Shown: in pieces, positions 27,183-36,653 of the stretch
Layout: the number at the start of each line of letters is the position of its first letter
Position numbering within the stretch: position 1 is the stretch's first letter
DNA from: Marivirga harenae
GTDB lineage: Bacteria; Bacteroidota; Bacteroidia; Cytophagales; Cyclobacteriaceae
Direction of reading: 5' to 3'
DNA: 64,000 nucleotides
Assembly: GCF_030534335.1 (NCBI RefSeq)
Contig: NZ_CP130565.1
Span: 2,625,501-2,689,500 of the forward strand
Notes under the pieces: model-generated
What the model saw: the letters and a program-made list of their open reading frames with translations, nothing else
What the model was told of the DNA's origin: nothing
Database searches by the model: none
Made by a program: the position numbers and the translations under genes

Positions 27183-28233
27183 ATATTTTGATTCTATTGG
27201 AATAGAAACGCCTTTTTTACGCTTATTTGTTTGTACGTGTGTCTCAATTATTATTGGGATTATCATCCGATATTTATTCTTCAAAACTTTACTTGTCCTT
27301 AATAAAAAGGATGACAGAGAACTGATAGGAATTCTGGAAAACCGTTTTAAAGGAAGTATTTTTCTGTTCATTCCAATGCTGATTATGCATAGTCTAATTC
27401 CGAGTTTAGAATTAGGGGTAAACATTAACGACTGGTTGCTATTGATAACAGAATCACTGATTATCGCTTCTTTCACTATAGTGGCTATCCGACTAATTTA
27501 TTTTTTTCAAGATGTTCTCAATCAAAGGTTTAATATTTCTCATGCTGATAACCTGAAACAGCGGCAAGTAATTACGCAAGTTATCTTTGTTCGAAAAATT
27601 GTCATTTTCTTAATTACCATGATTGGATTGAGTTTATTCTTATTACAATTTGAAGGAGTAAGAAAATATGGAGCAACTTTTTTGACATCTGCCGGTGTAG
27701 CTGGTATAATTATAGGTTTGGCTGCGCAAAAAACTATTGGGAATTTATTGGCAGGAATACAAATTGCTTTTACTCAGCCAATTAAAATTGGAGACGCTGT
27801 ATTTGTCGAAAAGGAATGGGGATGGATAGAAGAAATAAACTTGACCTATGTTGTAGTAAAGATTTGGGATCAAAGACGGTTGGTGCTTCCAATTACTTAT
27901 TTCACCGAACAAACCTTTCAAAACTGGACTAGAAATTCTGCAGATATCATAGGTAGTGTCTTTTTATTTACCGATTACACAATTCCAATTGATGAATTAA
28001 GGAATGAATTTGAGTCAATTTTGGCAAATACTGATTTATGGAATAAAAATGTTCAAGTCCTTCAGGTTACAGACTGCACTGAAAAAACAATGCAGATCCG
28101 AATGTTAATGTCAGCAAAGGACTCCCCAACAGCTTGGGACTTAAAATGTTTCGTTAGAGAAAAGATGTTAGTATTTATACAGGAAAATTATCCTACGGCA
28201 TTACCAAAAACCAGATTGGAGATGACTCAATGA
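27175..28233 (+). CDS. Mechanosensitive channel, MscS family
   Basis: A 352-residue inner-membrane protein with four or more hydrophobic segments in the first 170 residues. The pore-lining TM3 is seen as ATFLTSAGVAGIIIGLAAQK followed by TIGNLLAGIQIAFTQPIKIGD, then the beta domain AVFVEKEWGWIEEINLTYVV. It would release solutes upon osmotic downshock. It overlaps the serine hydrolase stop by 8 bases (ATG inside the upstream gene), so it is co-translated. Its stop lies only 2 bases from the stop of the convergent patatin gene. Confidence 0.92.
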   Translation: MIEYFDSIGIETPFLRLFVCTCVSIIIGIIIRYLFFKTLLVLNKKDDRELIGILENRFKGSIFLFIPMLIMHSLIPSLELGVNINDWLLLITESLIIASFTIVAIRLIYFFQDVLNQRFNISHADNLKQRQVITQVIFVRKIVIFLITMIGLSLFLLQFEGVRKYGATFLTSAGVAGIIIGLAAQKTIGNLLAGIQIAFTQPIKIGDAVFVEKEWGWIEEINLTYVVVKIWDQRRLVLPITYFTEQTFQNWTRNSADIIGSVFLFTDYTIPIDELRNEFESILANTDLWNKNVQVLQVTDCTEKTMQIRMLMSAKDSPTAWDLKCFVREKMLVFIQENYPTALPKTRLEMTQ

Positions 28234-28235
28234 AG

Positions 28236-30500
28236 CTATTTCAATGTTTGATGTAACCAGTATAAAGTTTTTTGATTTTCACTACTGTTGATTGCATTTC
28301 TTATATTATACTTTTCGCGACCAGTCAAACGCCAGTTTAAGGATGCCCTTTCTTGTATATGGGTCATCTTTTTAATGCTATCGTCAGAAATAGTTTGTCC
28401 TGCATCATAAGTTAGCATGGCATGACTTAAGTTACCGTCAAACCATTCTGAGGCATATTCTATTAGTAAATCATTACGTGTATCTTGCACATTGGACCAG
28501 TTATTATATATGTTACTGATAGGAGTAAAGAGTTTTTCTAAAATCGATAAGTTCTGTTTTTTATCAATTATTGCTGCTTTTTTAGAATCTCTGATGGTTA
28601 AAATAATGACACCAGAAGTGTTTTCTGCAATCCAATCTTTAAAGTTGTACAAAAATAAAACGGCATCACTTACCCCAAAATTATCTGCTAAACCTGCATC
28701 CATAATTTCAAGACTAGGATTGCTAGGAAGGTTTACGTTGGGAGTTATATATGGAAACGAAGCACTCATTCTCAGCGCAGTCAAAAAGCTAAGATTTTCC
28801 GAACCCTGATCTTTGAACATCCTTAAAAAATCAATACTTCTATTATCCATCAATGTATTCAATGAATCATCAGTAATGGATTTGCTAGACATATAGCTAG
28901 TACTATTTGGGGTAATGTATAATTTCCTACCGTCATTAACGCTGGTTGGCGCTAACAGTAACATAGGGATTTCAGCTTTCAATTCAGGTTCTTTATAATC
29001 AATGATTCTCTTATTTAAAATCCCCCCTAAGTTTCTATTTAGCTTCTGCTCAAACGCATATCCTCTATCTTTCGGGTAGCTATATCCGCCATAGTCAAAA
29101 GACTGATATCGAAAGAAAATGTCATTGGTCAGTAAACTAAATATTATAGGGTTGAGAGCTTCTTTTCCAATGTTTGATAGATATTGAGAGTCGTAAATGT
29201 TAATGTCATTATTTTTTTTCTCTAAATATTTAAGCTCTCGGAAGTAGGCGGCTCCTATTAACCCTCCTGATGCACCTGAAATACTAACGGTATGTTTAAA
29301 GAGGTTTCCGTTAGTGATACTGTCTGCCTTTTGCAGTGCATTCATTGTCCAATATGCTGCCCGCTGTCCGCCACCACTGGCAGTTAGCAAAATCATTTTA
29401 GGTTTTTGTTCAAATCGCTGTCTCCAATTATTTAGAATTTTTAAAGTAGTGTTTTTATCCTCGTTTATTACGGTATCATTACTCAATTTGTCAATAGCAT
29501 TTTGACTATAAAGAGTTGCTTCGGTTTCATAATCAAGTCCGTGGGCATAATGCGTTTTACTTATGAAGTCAACTGTAGATAGATAATTGATAAGAAAGAA
29601 GATGGTAATTGCCCCCGTAATTGCCCAGGATCGAAACCAAAAGGTGATAGCTCCAACTGCCATTAATATGATGCTAATAAAAAGAACTGCACTTGCAGCT
29701 GCAGGAATTTGAAAGTATGGGTAATCCCTAAAGGCCCCTAAAATTAGGATAATAACAAAAATAAAAAGCTCTGCTATTACCGTATTAAGATGATTTTGAT
29801 CAAAGATACTGTTAATGACCCCAAATATTTTTTTATCATCTTGTTGATTAACTTTTACCCATTTGAATTTCAAATCGAAAAAACCTACTACTTCAGTTTG
29901 CTGTTTTTTAAGATCTTTGTGATATTTAACTGCTGCAATCCTTCCAATCGTAAGTTTCTTTATTCTTTTCTCTACACGTTCGGCTAATACTTCCCTAAAA
30001 TCTTTATTGGTGAACCAAAAGTAAAGCTGTAAAATAAAAATAGATATAAAAATACCCAAGGGAACAGCAGAGGCAAGAATAGATGCTTGCCAAAAGCCCA
30101 TGAATTCATAGAGCATTTGATAATTGATTACCTGAATAACATAGTTGATTATAAAAGCGATTGGAATAAGTGAATTATTTAATGAGAATTTAGAAAAAGG
30201 TTTGGTTATGGTGCTGATAAAATGAAATTTATAACCGTCTAAAATGTAGGAGGCAATATTAAAGGCCACTATTAATCCACCTAGGGTTAAACCGACAATC
30301 AGATAGCTTTGAAAACTAACTTCATTTAAATATTCAGGAGAAAGAAAAAGATACGGGATGCCTAACCCTTTTGCAAAGCCGCCATTAATAATTGAAAATA
30401 GCAGCACCCAACAAAGTAACAATAATTGATTCTTCTTAAAATGATTTAGAATCAATTGAAATGGAAATGAATAGACTATTGAATGGATACGTTTTTTCAT
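28236..30500 (-). CDS. Membrane-anchored patatin-like phospholipase
   Basis: A 754-residue protein. The N-terminal 330 residues hold several membrane segments (for example LLLLCWVLLFSIINGGF and LFIFVIILILGAF). The patatin domain follows: oxyanion loop LTASGGGQRAA (Ser375 region), nucleophile elbow GASGG (Ser411) and the catalytic Asp in DAGLADNFG (Asp601; DGG in most relatives). It should hydrolyse lipid acyl chains at the membrane. The combination of N-terminal membrane domain and patatin is seen in some Bacteroidota proteins. It stands alone on the - strand, tail to tail with mscS; physiological role unknown. Confidence 0.85.
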   Translation of the reverse strand: MKKRIHSIVYSFPFQLILNHFKKNQLLLLCWVLLFSIINGGFAKGLGIPYLFLSPEYLNEVSFQSYLIVGLTLGGLIVAFNIASYILDGYKFHFISTITKPFSKFSLNNSLIPIAFIINYVIQVINYQMLYEFMGFWQASILASAVPLGIFISIFILQLYFWFTNKDFREVLAERVEKRIKKLTIGRIAAVKYHKDLKKQQTEVVGFFDLKFKWVKVNQQDDKKIFGVINSIFDQNHLNTVIAELFIFVIILILGAFRDYPYFQIPAAASAVLFISIILMAVGAITFWFRSWAITGAITIFFLINYLSTVDFISKTHYAHGLDYETEATLYSQNAIDKLSNDTVINEDKNTTLKILNNWRQRFEQKPKMILLTASGGGQRAAYWTMNALQKADSITNGNLFKHTVSISGASGGLIGAAYFRELKYLEKKNNDINIYDSQYLSNIGKEALNPIIFSLLTNDIFFRYQSFDYGGYSYPKDRGYAFEQKLNRNLGGILNKRIIDYKEPELKAEIPMLLLAPTSVNDGRKLYITPNSTSYMSSKSITDDSLNTLMDNRSIDFLRMFKDQGSENLSFLTALRMSASFPYITPNVNLPSNPSLEIMDAGLADNFGVSDAVLFLYNFKDWIAENTSGVIILTIRDSKKAAIIDKKQNLSILEKLFTPISNIYNNWSNVQDTRNDLLIEYASEWFDGNLSHAMLTYDAGQTISDDSIKKMTHIQERASLNWRLTGREKYNIRNAINSSENQKTLYWLHQTLK

Positions 30501-30531
30501 AAATATATCATTTCCTTATAACAAGGCACTT

Positions 30532-31179
30532 CTATAAATCTTCAAATAGGAAGTTGTTGATGGCATATTTTACTAAACCTGCCAAAGTTTTTGAGCCCGT
30601 TTTCTCCATTAAATTCCTCTTATGCGCTTCCACAGTCCTTATGCTAATAAATAATTTATCTGCAATTTCTTGATTGCTTAATTCATCAATAATTAGTCTC
30701 AATACTTCTTTTTCTCTTTTGGAGATGGCAACTACATCAGCGTCTTGTTTCTTCTTGCTCATGAAGTCCATAATGGCTTTGGTAGCTTCCTGAGCATAAT
30801 AAGTATCCCCTTGAAATACAGTCTTCACCGCATCTACAATCTCTTTCTCCCTTGCGTTTTTTAATAGGTATCCTGAGGCCCCAGCTTGTAACATTTGCTT
30901 TACATACTGGCTGTCTTTTATCATTGTAAGTGCGATAATTTTCACTTCGGGAAATGCTTTATGTACTTCTGCTGCTAATTCGACACCATTCATTTCAGGC
31001 ATACTGATGTCGGTCAGCATTACATCAACTGCTTCAGGATTTTTTTCTAAAAAAATCAAAGCTTGTTTTCCGTCGCTAGCTTCACCGGCAATAGTGATCT
31101 CATTTTCTTCTTTTTCCAGATAAAACCTTATCCCGTCCCGGATTAAACGGTGGTCATCAACTAACAAAACTTTTATCAT
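30532..31179 (-). CDS. NarL/LuxR-family response regulator
   Basis: A 215-residue regulator: receiver domain with acidic pocket LLVDDH (Asp8, Asp9) and phospho-acceptor Asp57 in VMLTDISMPEMNG, and a LuxR-type helix-turn-helix near the C-terminus (SKREKEVLRLIIDELSNQEI, then ADKLFISIRTVEAHK). It is divergent from the hybrid sensor kinase at 31224 with only 44 bases between starts, and the kinase is of the matching HisKA_3 type, so they are probably cognate. It ends 31 bases before the patatin start on the same strand, so the patatin may be in its regulon, which is inference. Confidence 0.93.
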   Translation of the reverse strand: MIKVLLVDDHRLIRDGIRFYLEKEENEITIAGEASDGKQALIFLEKNPEAVDVMLTDISMPEMNGVELAAEVHKAFPEVKIIALTMIKDSQYVKQMLQAGASGYLLKNAREKEIVDAVKTVFQGDTYYAQEATKAIMDFMSKKKQDADVVAISKREKEVLRLIIDELSNQEIADKLFISIRTVEAHKRNLMEKTGSKTLAGLVKYAINNFLFEDL

Positions 31180-31223
31180 TCCGAAATATAATAATAACTT
31201 TATACAACTGTAAAAATTAAACT

Positions 31224-32672
31224 ATGGAAGATAGTAAAAATAAAAAACCAAGAGTATTTTATCTTGATGATGACGAAATCAATCTAGCCATACTGGAAGC
31301 TAATTTAGAAGATTATTATGAAATTATAGGCTTTAGTGATCCTAACAAATCCATAAAATTCCTCAAAAAAAATGAGGTTGATGTGATCTTAACGGATCAA
31401 ATCATGCCATTGATGGACGGAATTGAATTCTTACAGGCCATTCAAAACATTCAGCCAAATGTTGGTAGGATATTATTAACAGGTGTAGTGAATCACGAGG
31501 TGATGCTGCAAGCTATTAATAAAGTAAATATTTATAGGTTTCACGAAAAGTCGGACAATTTTGACGGCTTAAAATTTGATATTGATAATGCATTCCAGAT
31601 GGTAGTTGCATTAAGACAGAAAGACTATTATTACAAACAGTTGATTGAGACATCTGAAAAGCTGAAAATAATCTCAGATAATGTTCCTGCCCAGATTATA
31701 CATACCGATTTGGATGGAAATATTTTGGAAATAAATCAAGAAACTACTGCCCTGACGAAGGCTAGCATTGGAAAAAATATTTCTGACTATTTACCTGATG
31801 ATGAATTAAAAAAGCTTTTTCAAACAATGGCTAGAGTGGTTAGAACCAAAAAAAGTCATAATATTATTACGCGAGCCTTTAATTTTTATGAAAATTTCCA
31901 ATGGTTTTCGACAGTTATTGGTCCTTTACATTCCAAGAATGAGCTAAGTGGATTTCTTATGGTAAGTCAGGATATAACAGATCGGATTAATCATGAAGAA
32001 AAAATCATGTCTGCCGTAATTGAGGCTGAGGATCGACAAAAAAGTAAAATAGCTAGAGATATTCATGACGGACTTCAACAGACCCTGACTATAGCACTTT
32101 TGAATTTTGAATCTTTGGATGAACAATCAATTCAGATTTCAGAAAATGAACTTGAAAAATTCAAACAGGGTGTTAAATTCTTAAGAAAAGGATTGCAGGA
32201 GACGAGAAGTATTGCGTACGAGTTGATTCCTAAGTCCGTAGAGGATTTCGGATTTGTTGATACTATAAAAGAGCTTATTGGAGAATTTAATAACACTTTA
32301 GATGATACTGAATTCAATTTCTACACCAATCTTGATAAAAGAATTGAAGATTTGAACATTGAATATAATCTTTTCAGAATAACTCAAGAATCATTGAATA
32401 ATATAATTAAATATGCTAATGCAACTGAAGTTTTTGTACAATTAACACGATATGACAATATTTTACAATTGACCATCGAAGATAATGGGAAAGGATTTGA
32501 CGTAGAGAAAAAGCTCAATTCAGACTTCAGTTTTGGGTTGTTTAATATGAATAAAAGAGCGGAAAGTTTGTCTGGAAAAATGACCATTGAATCAAAAGAC
32601 GGCACCTTAGTTTTTGTAGAAATACCTCTAAGAAAGAAAATAAATAACAATTCTAAGGAGATTGAAAATTAG
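31224..32672 (+). CDS. Hybrid REC-PAS-histidine kinase (NarX/DesK type)
   Basis: 482 residues with no membrane segment. An N-terminal receiver domain has YLDDDE and phospho-acceptor Asp58 in VILTDQIMPLMDG. A PAS domain (about 145-255, TDLDGNILEINQETT) is followed by HisKA_3 with the phospho-accepting His281 in SKIARDIHDGLQQTL and a C-terminal HATPase with ITQESLNNIIKYANAT and EDNGKGFD. It is a soluble kinase whose own receiver could take input from another kinase. Divergent from the LuxR-type regulator at 30532, its likely partner. Confidence 0.92.
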   Translation: MEDSKNKKPRVFYLDDDEINLAILEANLEDYYEIIGFSDPNKSIKFLKKNEVDVILTDQIMPLMDGIEFLQAIQNIQPNVGRILLTGVVNHEVMLQAINKVNIYRFHEKSDNFDGLKFDIDNAFQMVVALRQKDYYYKQLIETSEKLKIISDNVPAQIIHTDLDGNILEINQETTALTKASIGKNISDYLPDDELKKLFQTMARVVRTKKSHNIITRAFNFYENFQWFSTVIGPLHSKNELSGFLMVSQDITDRINHEEKIMSAVIEAEDRQKSKIARDIHDGLQQTLTIALLNFESLDEQSIQISENELEKFKQGVKFLRKGLQETRSIAYELIPKSVEDFGFVDTIKELIGEFNNTLDDTEFNFYTNLDKRIEDLNIEYNLFRITQESLNNIIKYANATEVFVQLTRYDNILQLTIEDNGKGFDVEKKLNSDFSFGLFNMNKRAESLSGKMTIESKDGTLVFVEIPLRKKINNNSKEIEN

Positions 32673-32739
32673 CTTGATGTAACAATATTTATTCTAAAGG
32701 GTTAATATTAAAGTACTTTTTAATGTAAATAATCAAATT

Positions 32740-33036
32740 ATGGATACGAAAGATGCTTTAAAGCAAAAACTTGTTTCACAATACGAGGAATGGAAAGCCG
32801 ATTTTAATAAGTTGAAGGCAGAAACCAAAGGAGCTTATGCTGAAGGCCAGTTAGAAGGCAGTAAGGAAGCAAAAGAATTGGAATCTAATATGGATAAAAT
32901 AGAAGCTTTTATTGATAAGCTGGAAAATGCCAATGAAGAAGACGTTCAAGAATTAAAATCTAAAGCAGATGGTCAATTAGACGGACTAAAAAGTGCCTGG
33001 CAGAACTTAAAGGATAAATTTAATACGACTAGATAA
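32740..33036 (+). CDS. Small helical coiled-coil protein, unknown function
   Basis: 98 residues, strongly charged and helical: LVSQYEEWKADFNKLKAETK and the C-terminal QLDGLKSAWQNLKDKFNT, reminiscent of apolipoprotein-like amphipathic helices. There is no signal peptide. It lies 67 bases after the hybrid kinase and ends at a long bidirectional terminator. Similar in style to the 95-residue protein at 25458-25745. Function not assigned. Confidence 0.65.
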   Translation: MDTKDALKQKLVSQYEEWKADFNKLKAETKGAYAEGQLEGSKEAKELESNMDKIEAFIDKLENANEEDVQELKSKADGQLDGLKSAWQNLKDKFNTTR

Positions 33037-33051
33037 ATTTTTAAATTTTAA

Positions 33052-33091
33052 AAAATATAAGCTATCGATCTATTTAGATAGCTTATATTTT
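33052..33091. terminator. Bidirectional terminator, perfect 15-bp stem
   Basis: AAAATATAAGCTATC (33052-33066) and GATAGCTTATATTTT (33077-33091) are exact reverse complements with a 10-base loop. Flanking A and T runs make it work in both directions, between the small helical gene (+) and pyk (-), both of which end within 16 bases. Confidence 0.88.
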
Positions 33092-33104
33092 GCATAATCC
33101 CTTA

Positions 33105-34541
33105 CTATTTTACCTCAGTTACTTTCAACATATTAGTTCTATTCTTTTCTTTGATTGGCATACTCGCCATTAAAATGATGATATCACCGCTTTGAACATG
33201 ATTATCTCTTTTCAAAGTTTTCTCAATGTCAGCAAAGGTCTTATCGGTACTTTCATAATTTTCATAAATGTAGCCCCTTACACCCCATACCAGATTAATG
33301 GTTTCTAGCAAATCATGATTTCCAGTGAAAATGAAGATTCCCGCTTTTGGACGGTGACTTGCTAATCTGTAAGCAGTATATCCAGATTTGGTCATTCCAA
33401 CAATAGCTTTTGCATTGGTTTCCTCAGCTAGCTTACAAGCTGTTTGCACTAAATTATCGCTGTTAAAAGTCGCGGAATTTCGCGATACATGGCCGTATTT
33501 GTGGTAGATAGAATCATGTTTTTCAATGCTTGCAATAGTATTAGACATGCTCAAGACAGACTCAACAGGATATTGTCCCGCTGCTGATTCGGCAGATAGC
33601 ATAACTGCATCCCCACCATCTAAAATTGCATTGGCCACATCATTTGTTTCTGCCCTAGTAGGCCTAGGGTTTTCGATCATACTTTCCATCATCTGTGTAG
33701 CTACAATCACAGGTTTACATGCATCATTACATTTTTTGATGATCATTTTTTGAGCTAAAGGAACATCTTCCATCGGGATTTCTACTCCTAAATCTCCACG
33801 AGCCACCATAACTGCATCTGTGGCTTCAATAATATTGTCAATATCTTTCAATGCCTCCGGTTTTTCTATTTTCGCTACTACTTTGCAATCTTTTCCGTTG
33901 TATTTAATTCTGTTTTTTAAATCAAGAACATCTGCAGCAGAACGTACGAATGATAAAGCAATCCAGTCTACTTCATTTTTAAGGCCAAATTTTAGATCTT
34001 CTAAATCTTTGTCTGTTAAACTAGGGGCTGAAACTTTTGTAAAAGGGAGATTGATACCTTTTTTTGATTTCAATTCATTTCCATAAATAATTTTAGTTTT
34101 TACTTCCGTTTTATCAGATGACAGAACTTCCAACTGAATGTTACCGTCATCAATTAGAATAAGATCGCCTTTTTTGACATCAGAGGGGAGGCCTTGATAA
34201 GTAGTAGATGCTTTCTTAGCATCTCCTTCCATTTCTTGAGTTGTTATGATAAATTCGTCTCCAGCCTTAATGTTGACACAGCCACCTTTAATCTCCCCAA
34301 GTCTAATTTTTGGGCCTTGTAAATCTTGAAGTATGCTGACGTTAGTGCCCCATTCTCTATTGATTTCTTCAATATATTGCAAAGTTTGCTGATGGACTTT
34401 ATGGTCGCCATGTGAGAAGTTGAGTCTAAAAACATCCGCACCTGCTTTTACTAACTTTTGTAACATTTCTTTAGTGTTGGAAGCTGGGCCAACTGTTGCT
34501 ACTATTTTTGATTTGTTAAATTTGATGCTTTCTTTTTTCAT
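33105..34541 (-). CDS. pyk: Pyruvate kinase
   Basis: A 478-residue glycolytic enzyme converting phosphoenolpyruvate and ADP to pyruvate and ATP. KIVATVGPASNTKEMLQKLV, FRLNFSHGDH, ILQDLQGPKIRLGEI, the active-site VAKIEKPEAL and VARGDLGVEIPMEDVPLAQK are all present. Length is normal. It lies downstream of the IPExxxVDY gene in a two-gene operon (11-base gap) typical of Bacteroidota. Confidence 0.97.
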   Translation of the reverse strand: MKKESIKFNKSKIVATVGPASNTKEMLQKLVKAGADVFRLNFSHGDHKVHQQTLQYIEEINREWGTNVSILQDLQGPKIRLGEIKGGCVNIKAGDEFIITTQEMEGDAKKASTTYQGLPSDVKKGDLILIDDGNIQLEVLSSDKTEVKTKIIYGNELKSKKGINLPFTKVSAPSLTDKDLEDLKFGLKNEVDWIALSFVRSAADVLDLKNRIKYNGKDCKVVAKIEKPEALKDIDNIIEATDAVMVARGDLGVEIPMEDVPLAQKMIIKKCNDACKPVIVATQMMESMIENPRPTRAETNDVANAILDGGDAVMLSAESAAGQYPVESVLSMSNTIASIEKHDSIYHKYGHVSRNSATFNSDNLVQTACKLAEETNAKAIVGMTKSGYTAYRLASHRPKAGIFIFTGNHDLLETINLVWGVRGYIYENYESTDKTFADIEKTLKRDNHVQSGDIIILMASMPIKEKNRTNMLKVTEVK

Positions 34542-34552
34542 TGTAAATAGAT

Positions 34553-34978
34553 TTATGTCATTAGGTTCACAACCGATTTCAGCCGGTTGGCATCCAATAT
34601 TTGAATCAAAATTACATTTTTTATTTTACTTAGTGTACTTTTTACATTAAGTATTTCCAATTCTTCAGTATCATCTTGTATAATGAGGAAATAATCAATA
34701 TTTTTCATTTCTGGAATTAGGAAAGCTTGCTGAGCCTCACTTTCATTTAATTTATTTTTCAGTAATTTTATGGAAATGTTCTCTGTTTGATGTCGAAAAC
34801 AAGAAGTGTTGAGGTGAAGCCCTTTTTTAAGTTCAATAAAATGGTCCTTTGTTCTTTTTAGAGTAAAATGAGTATGTTGATTTATATGCCAGGCCATTTG
34901 AAAATCGGTCAATGCAGAGGAGATGGCCAGAAGTTGAAAATCAACCTTGAAGGTATCTTGTAACAATTTATTGTTCAT
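34553..34978 (-). CDS. IPExxxVDY family protein
   Basis: A 141-residue protein of the Bacteroidota IPExxxVDY family. The name-giving motif is seen as LIPEMKNIDYFLII. These proteins are of unknown function and are commonly encoded just upstream of pyruvate kinase, as here. No signal or membrane segment. Divergent from acpP (155-base gap). Confidence 0.85.
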   Translation of the reverse strand: MNNKLLQDTFKVDFQLLAISSALTDFQMAWHINQHTHFTLKRTKDHFIELKKGLHLNTSCFRHQTENISIKLLKNKLNESEAQQAFLIPEMKNIDYFLIIQDDTEELEILNVKSTLSKIKNVILIQILDANRLKSVVNLMT

Positions 34979-35071
34979 GTGATCAAGTTATGAATATTTC
35001 AATTTAATCTAAAACTTGATTAATAAAGTTGCAACAAAAAGCAAAATACTTGGACGAAAGGAAAAAAATTG

Positions 35072-35103
35072 TTTGACATTAATGGGGGAAATACATTTCT
35101 TTG
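35072..35103 (+). promoter_or_regulatory. Promoter candidate for acpP-fabF
   Basis: TTTG (35072-35075), within TTTGACA, is followed after 20 bases by TTTCTTTG (35096-35103), which differs from TAnnTTTG at one position. It lies 30 bases before the acpP start. Confidence 0.4.
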
Positions 35104-35133
35104 CGGAGTATTTAAAACTAAAATTCTAAAATA

Positions 35134-35370
35134 ATGTCTGAAATAGCACAGAAAGTAAAGGCAATTATCATTGACAAACTAGGAGTAGAAGAGTCAGAAG
35201 TGACTGCAGAAGCAAGTTTCACCAATGATTTGGGAGCAGATTCACTGGATACAGTGGAGTTGATCATGGAGTTTGAAAAGGAATTTAATATTTCTATTCC
35301 TGATGATCAAGCCGAAAACATTGGTACTGTTGGACAGGCCATTTCTTACTTAGAAGAAAACGTAAAATAA
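35134..35370 (+). CDS. acpP: Acyl carrier protein
   Basis: A 78-residue acidic ACP. The phosphopantetheine attachment Ser is in [15 protein letters not shown], as in all type II fatty-acid ACPs. It carries growing acyl chains in the cytoplasm. It is followed 22 bases later by the fabF reading frame and then by rnc, the classic Bacteroidota acpP-fabF-rnc operon. Confidence 0.97.
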   Translation: MSEIAQKVKAIIIDKLGVEESEVTAEASFTNDLGADSLDTVELIMEFEKEFNISIPDDQAENIGTVGQAISYLEENVK

Positions 35371-35392
35371 TTTAATAGCTCAAAATTCTTTT

Positions 35393-36644
35393 ATGAATTT
35401 AAAAAGGGTAGTTGTAACGGGACTGGGTGCATTAACACCTATTGGTAATTCTGTCGAAGAATACTGGGAGAATCTTGCTTTGGGAAAAAGTGGTAGCTGG
35501 TCCCATTACTAAATTTGATGCGTCCAAATTTAAAACGCAATTTGCCTGCGAGGTAAAAAATTTCCAAGCTGAGGATTATCTAGACCGAAAAGAGGCTAGA
35601 AAGATGGATCCATTCACTCAGTACGGAATGATTACGGCAGAGCAAGCAATTCAAGATTCTAAACTCGACTTATCAAAAATAGATTTAGACAGGGCAGGAG
35701 TGATTTGGGGCTCAGGAATCGGGGGGTTAAAAACGTTTCAAGATGAAGTAGATAACTTTGTATCAAACGATAGAAATCCGCGCTTCAATCCATTTTTTAT
35801 TCCCAAAATGATTTCTGATATCTGTGCAGGACTTATCTCCATAAAATATGGATTTAGAGGTCCAAATTTTGTGACAGTATCTGCATGTGCATCGGCAACG
35901 AATGCCTTAATTGATGCCTACAATTATATCCGTCTTGGAAAAGCTGATATATTCATATCTGGTGGCTCTGAGGCTTCTGTAACCGAAGCAGGGATCGGTG
36001 GCTTTAATGCCATGAAAGCATTGTCAGAAAGAAATGATGATCCGAGTACGGCATCTCGTCCATTTGACAAAGACAGAGACGGATTTGTTTTAGGCGAAGG
36101 TAGTGCGGCTTTGATTCTTGAAGAATATGAGCATGCTGTGGCCAGAGGAGCTAAAATTTATGCAGAAGTTATTGGAGGTGGAATGTCTGCTGATGCCCAC
36201 CATATGACTGCACCACACCCAGAAGGATTAGGAGCTACAAACGTAATGAAATATGCCTTGGATGATGCTCAAATTGATGCTTCTGAGGTGGACTATATAA
36301 ATGTGCATGGAACCTCTACTCCATTAGGAGATTTAAGTGAGTCCAGTGCTATAAAAAATGTGTTTGGGGATCATGCTTATAATTTAAATATTAGCTCGAC
36401 CAAGTCCATGACTGGGCATTTATTAGGTGCTGCTGGGGCAGTTGAAGCATTAGCTTGTATCTTTGCTTTAGAGAAGCAAATGGTTCCACCTACTATAAAC
36501 CATTTTACAGATGATGAGGAATTCGATCCAAAATTGAATTTCACATTTAATAAAGCGCAAGAACGAAAAGTAAAAACAGTATTAAGCAATACCTTTGGTT
36601 TTGGTGGGCATAATACTTCTATCTTACTTAAGAAGTTAGATTAA
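35393..36644 (+). pseudogene. fabF: 3-oxoacyl-ACP synthase II (FabF), apparent single-base frameshift
   Basis: The true start is ATG at 35393: [20 protein letters not shown] and onward to ALGKSG, after which the frame reads into a stop (SWSHY). The expected [12 protein letters not shown] is one frame over, so an extra base (most simply A at 35495) interrupts the gene at about codon 34. Joined, the protein has 416 residues, normal for FabF, with catalytic Cys in VSACASATNALIDAY and the two histidines in HGTSTPLGD and TGHLLGAAGAVE. A TTG at 35442 could open the downstream part only with an unrelated N-terminus. Since this elongation enzyme is usually essential, an error in the sequence is at least as likely as a real mutation, and I type it as a pseudogene only because the frame is broken. 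Confidence 0.85.
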
Positions 36645-36653
36645 TTTCCGACC

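Noticed and set aside
35442-36644. FabF starting from the TTG at 35442 as an intact protein
   Set aside because: Its first 18 residues ([15 protein letters not shown] and so on) are an out-of-frame reading of the true N-terminus, which is encoded from 35393 in the other frame.
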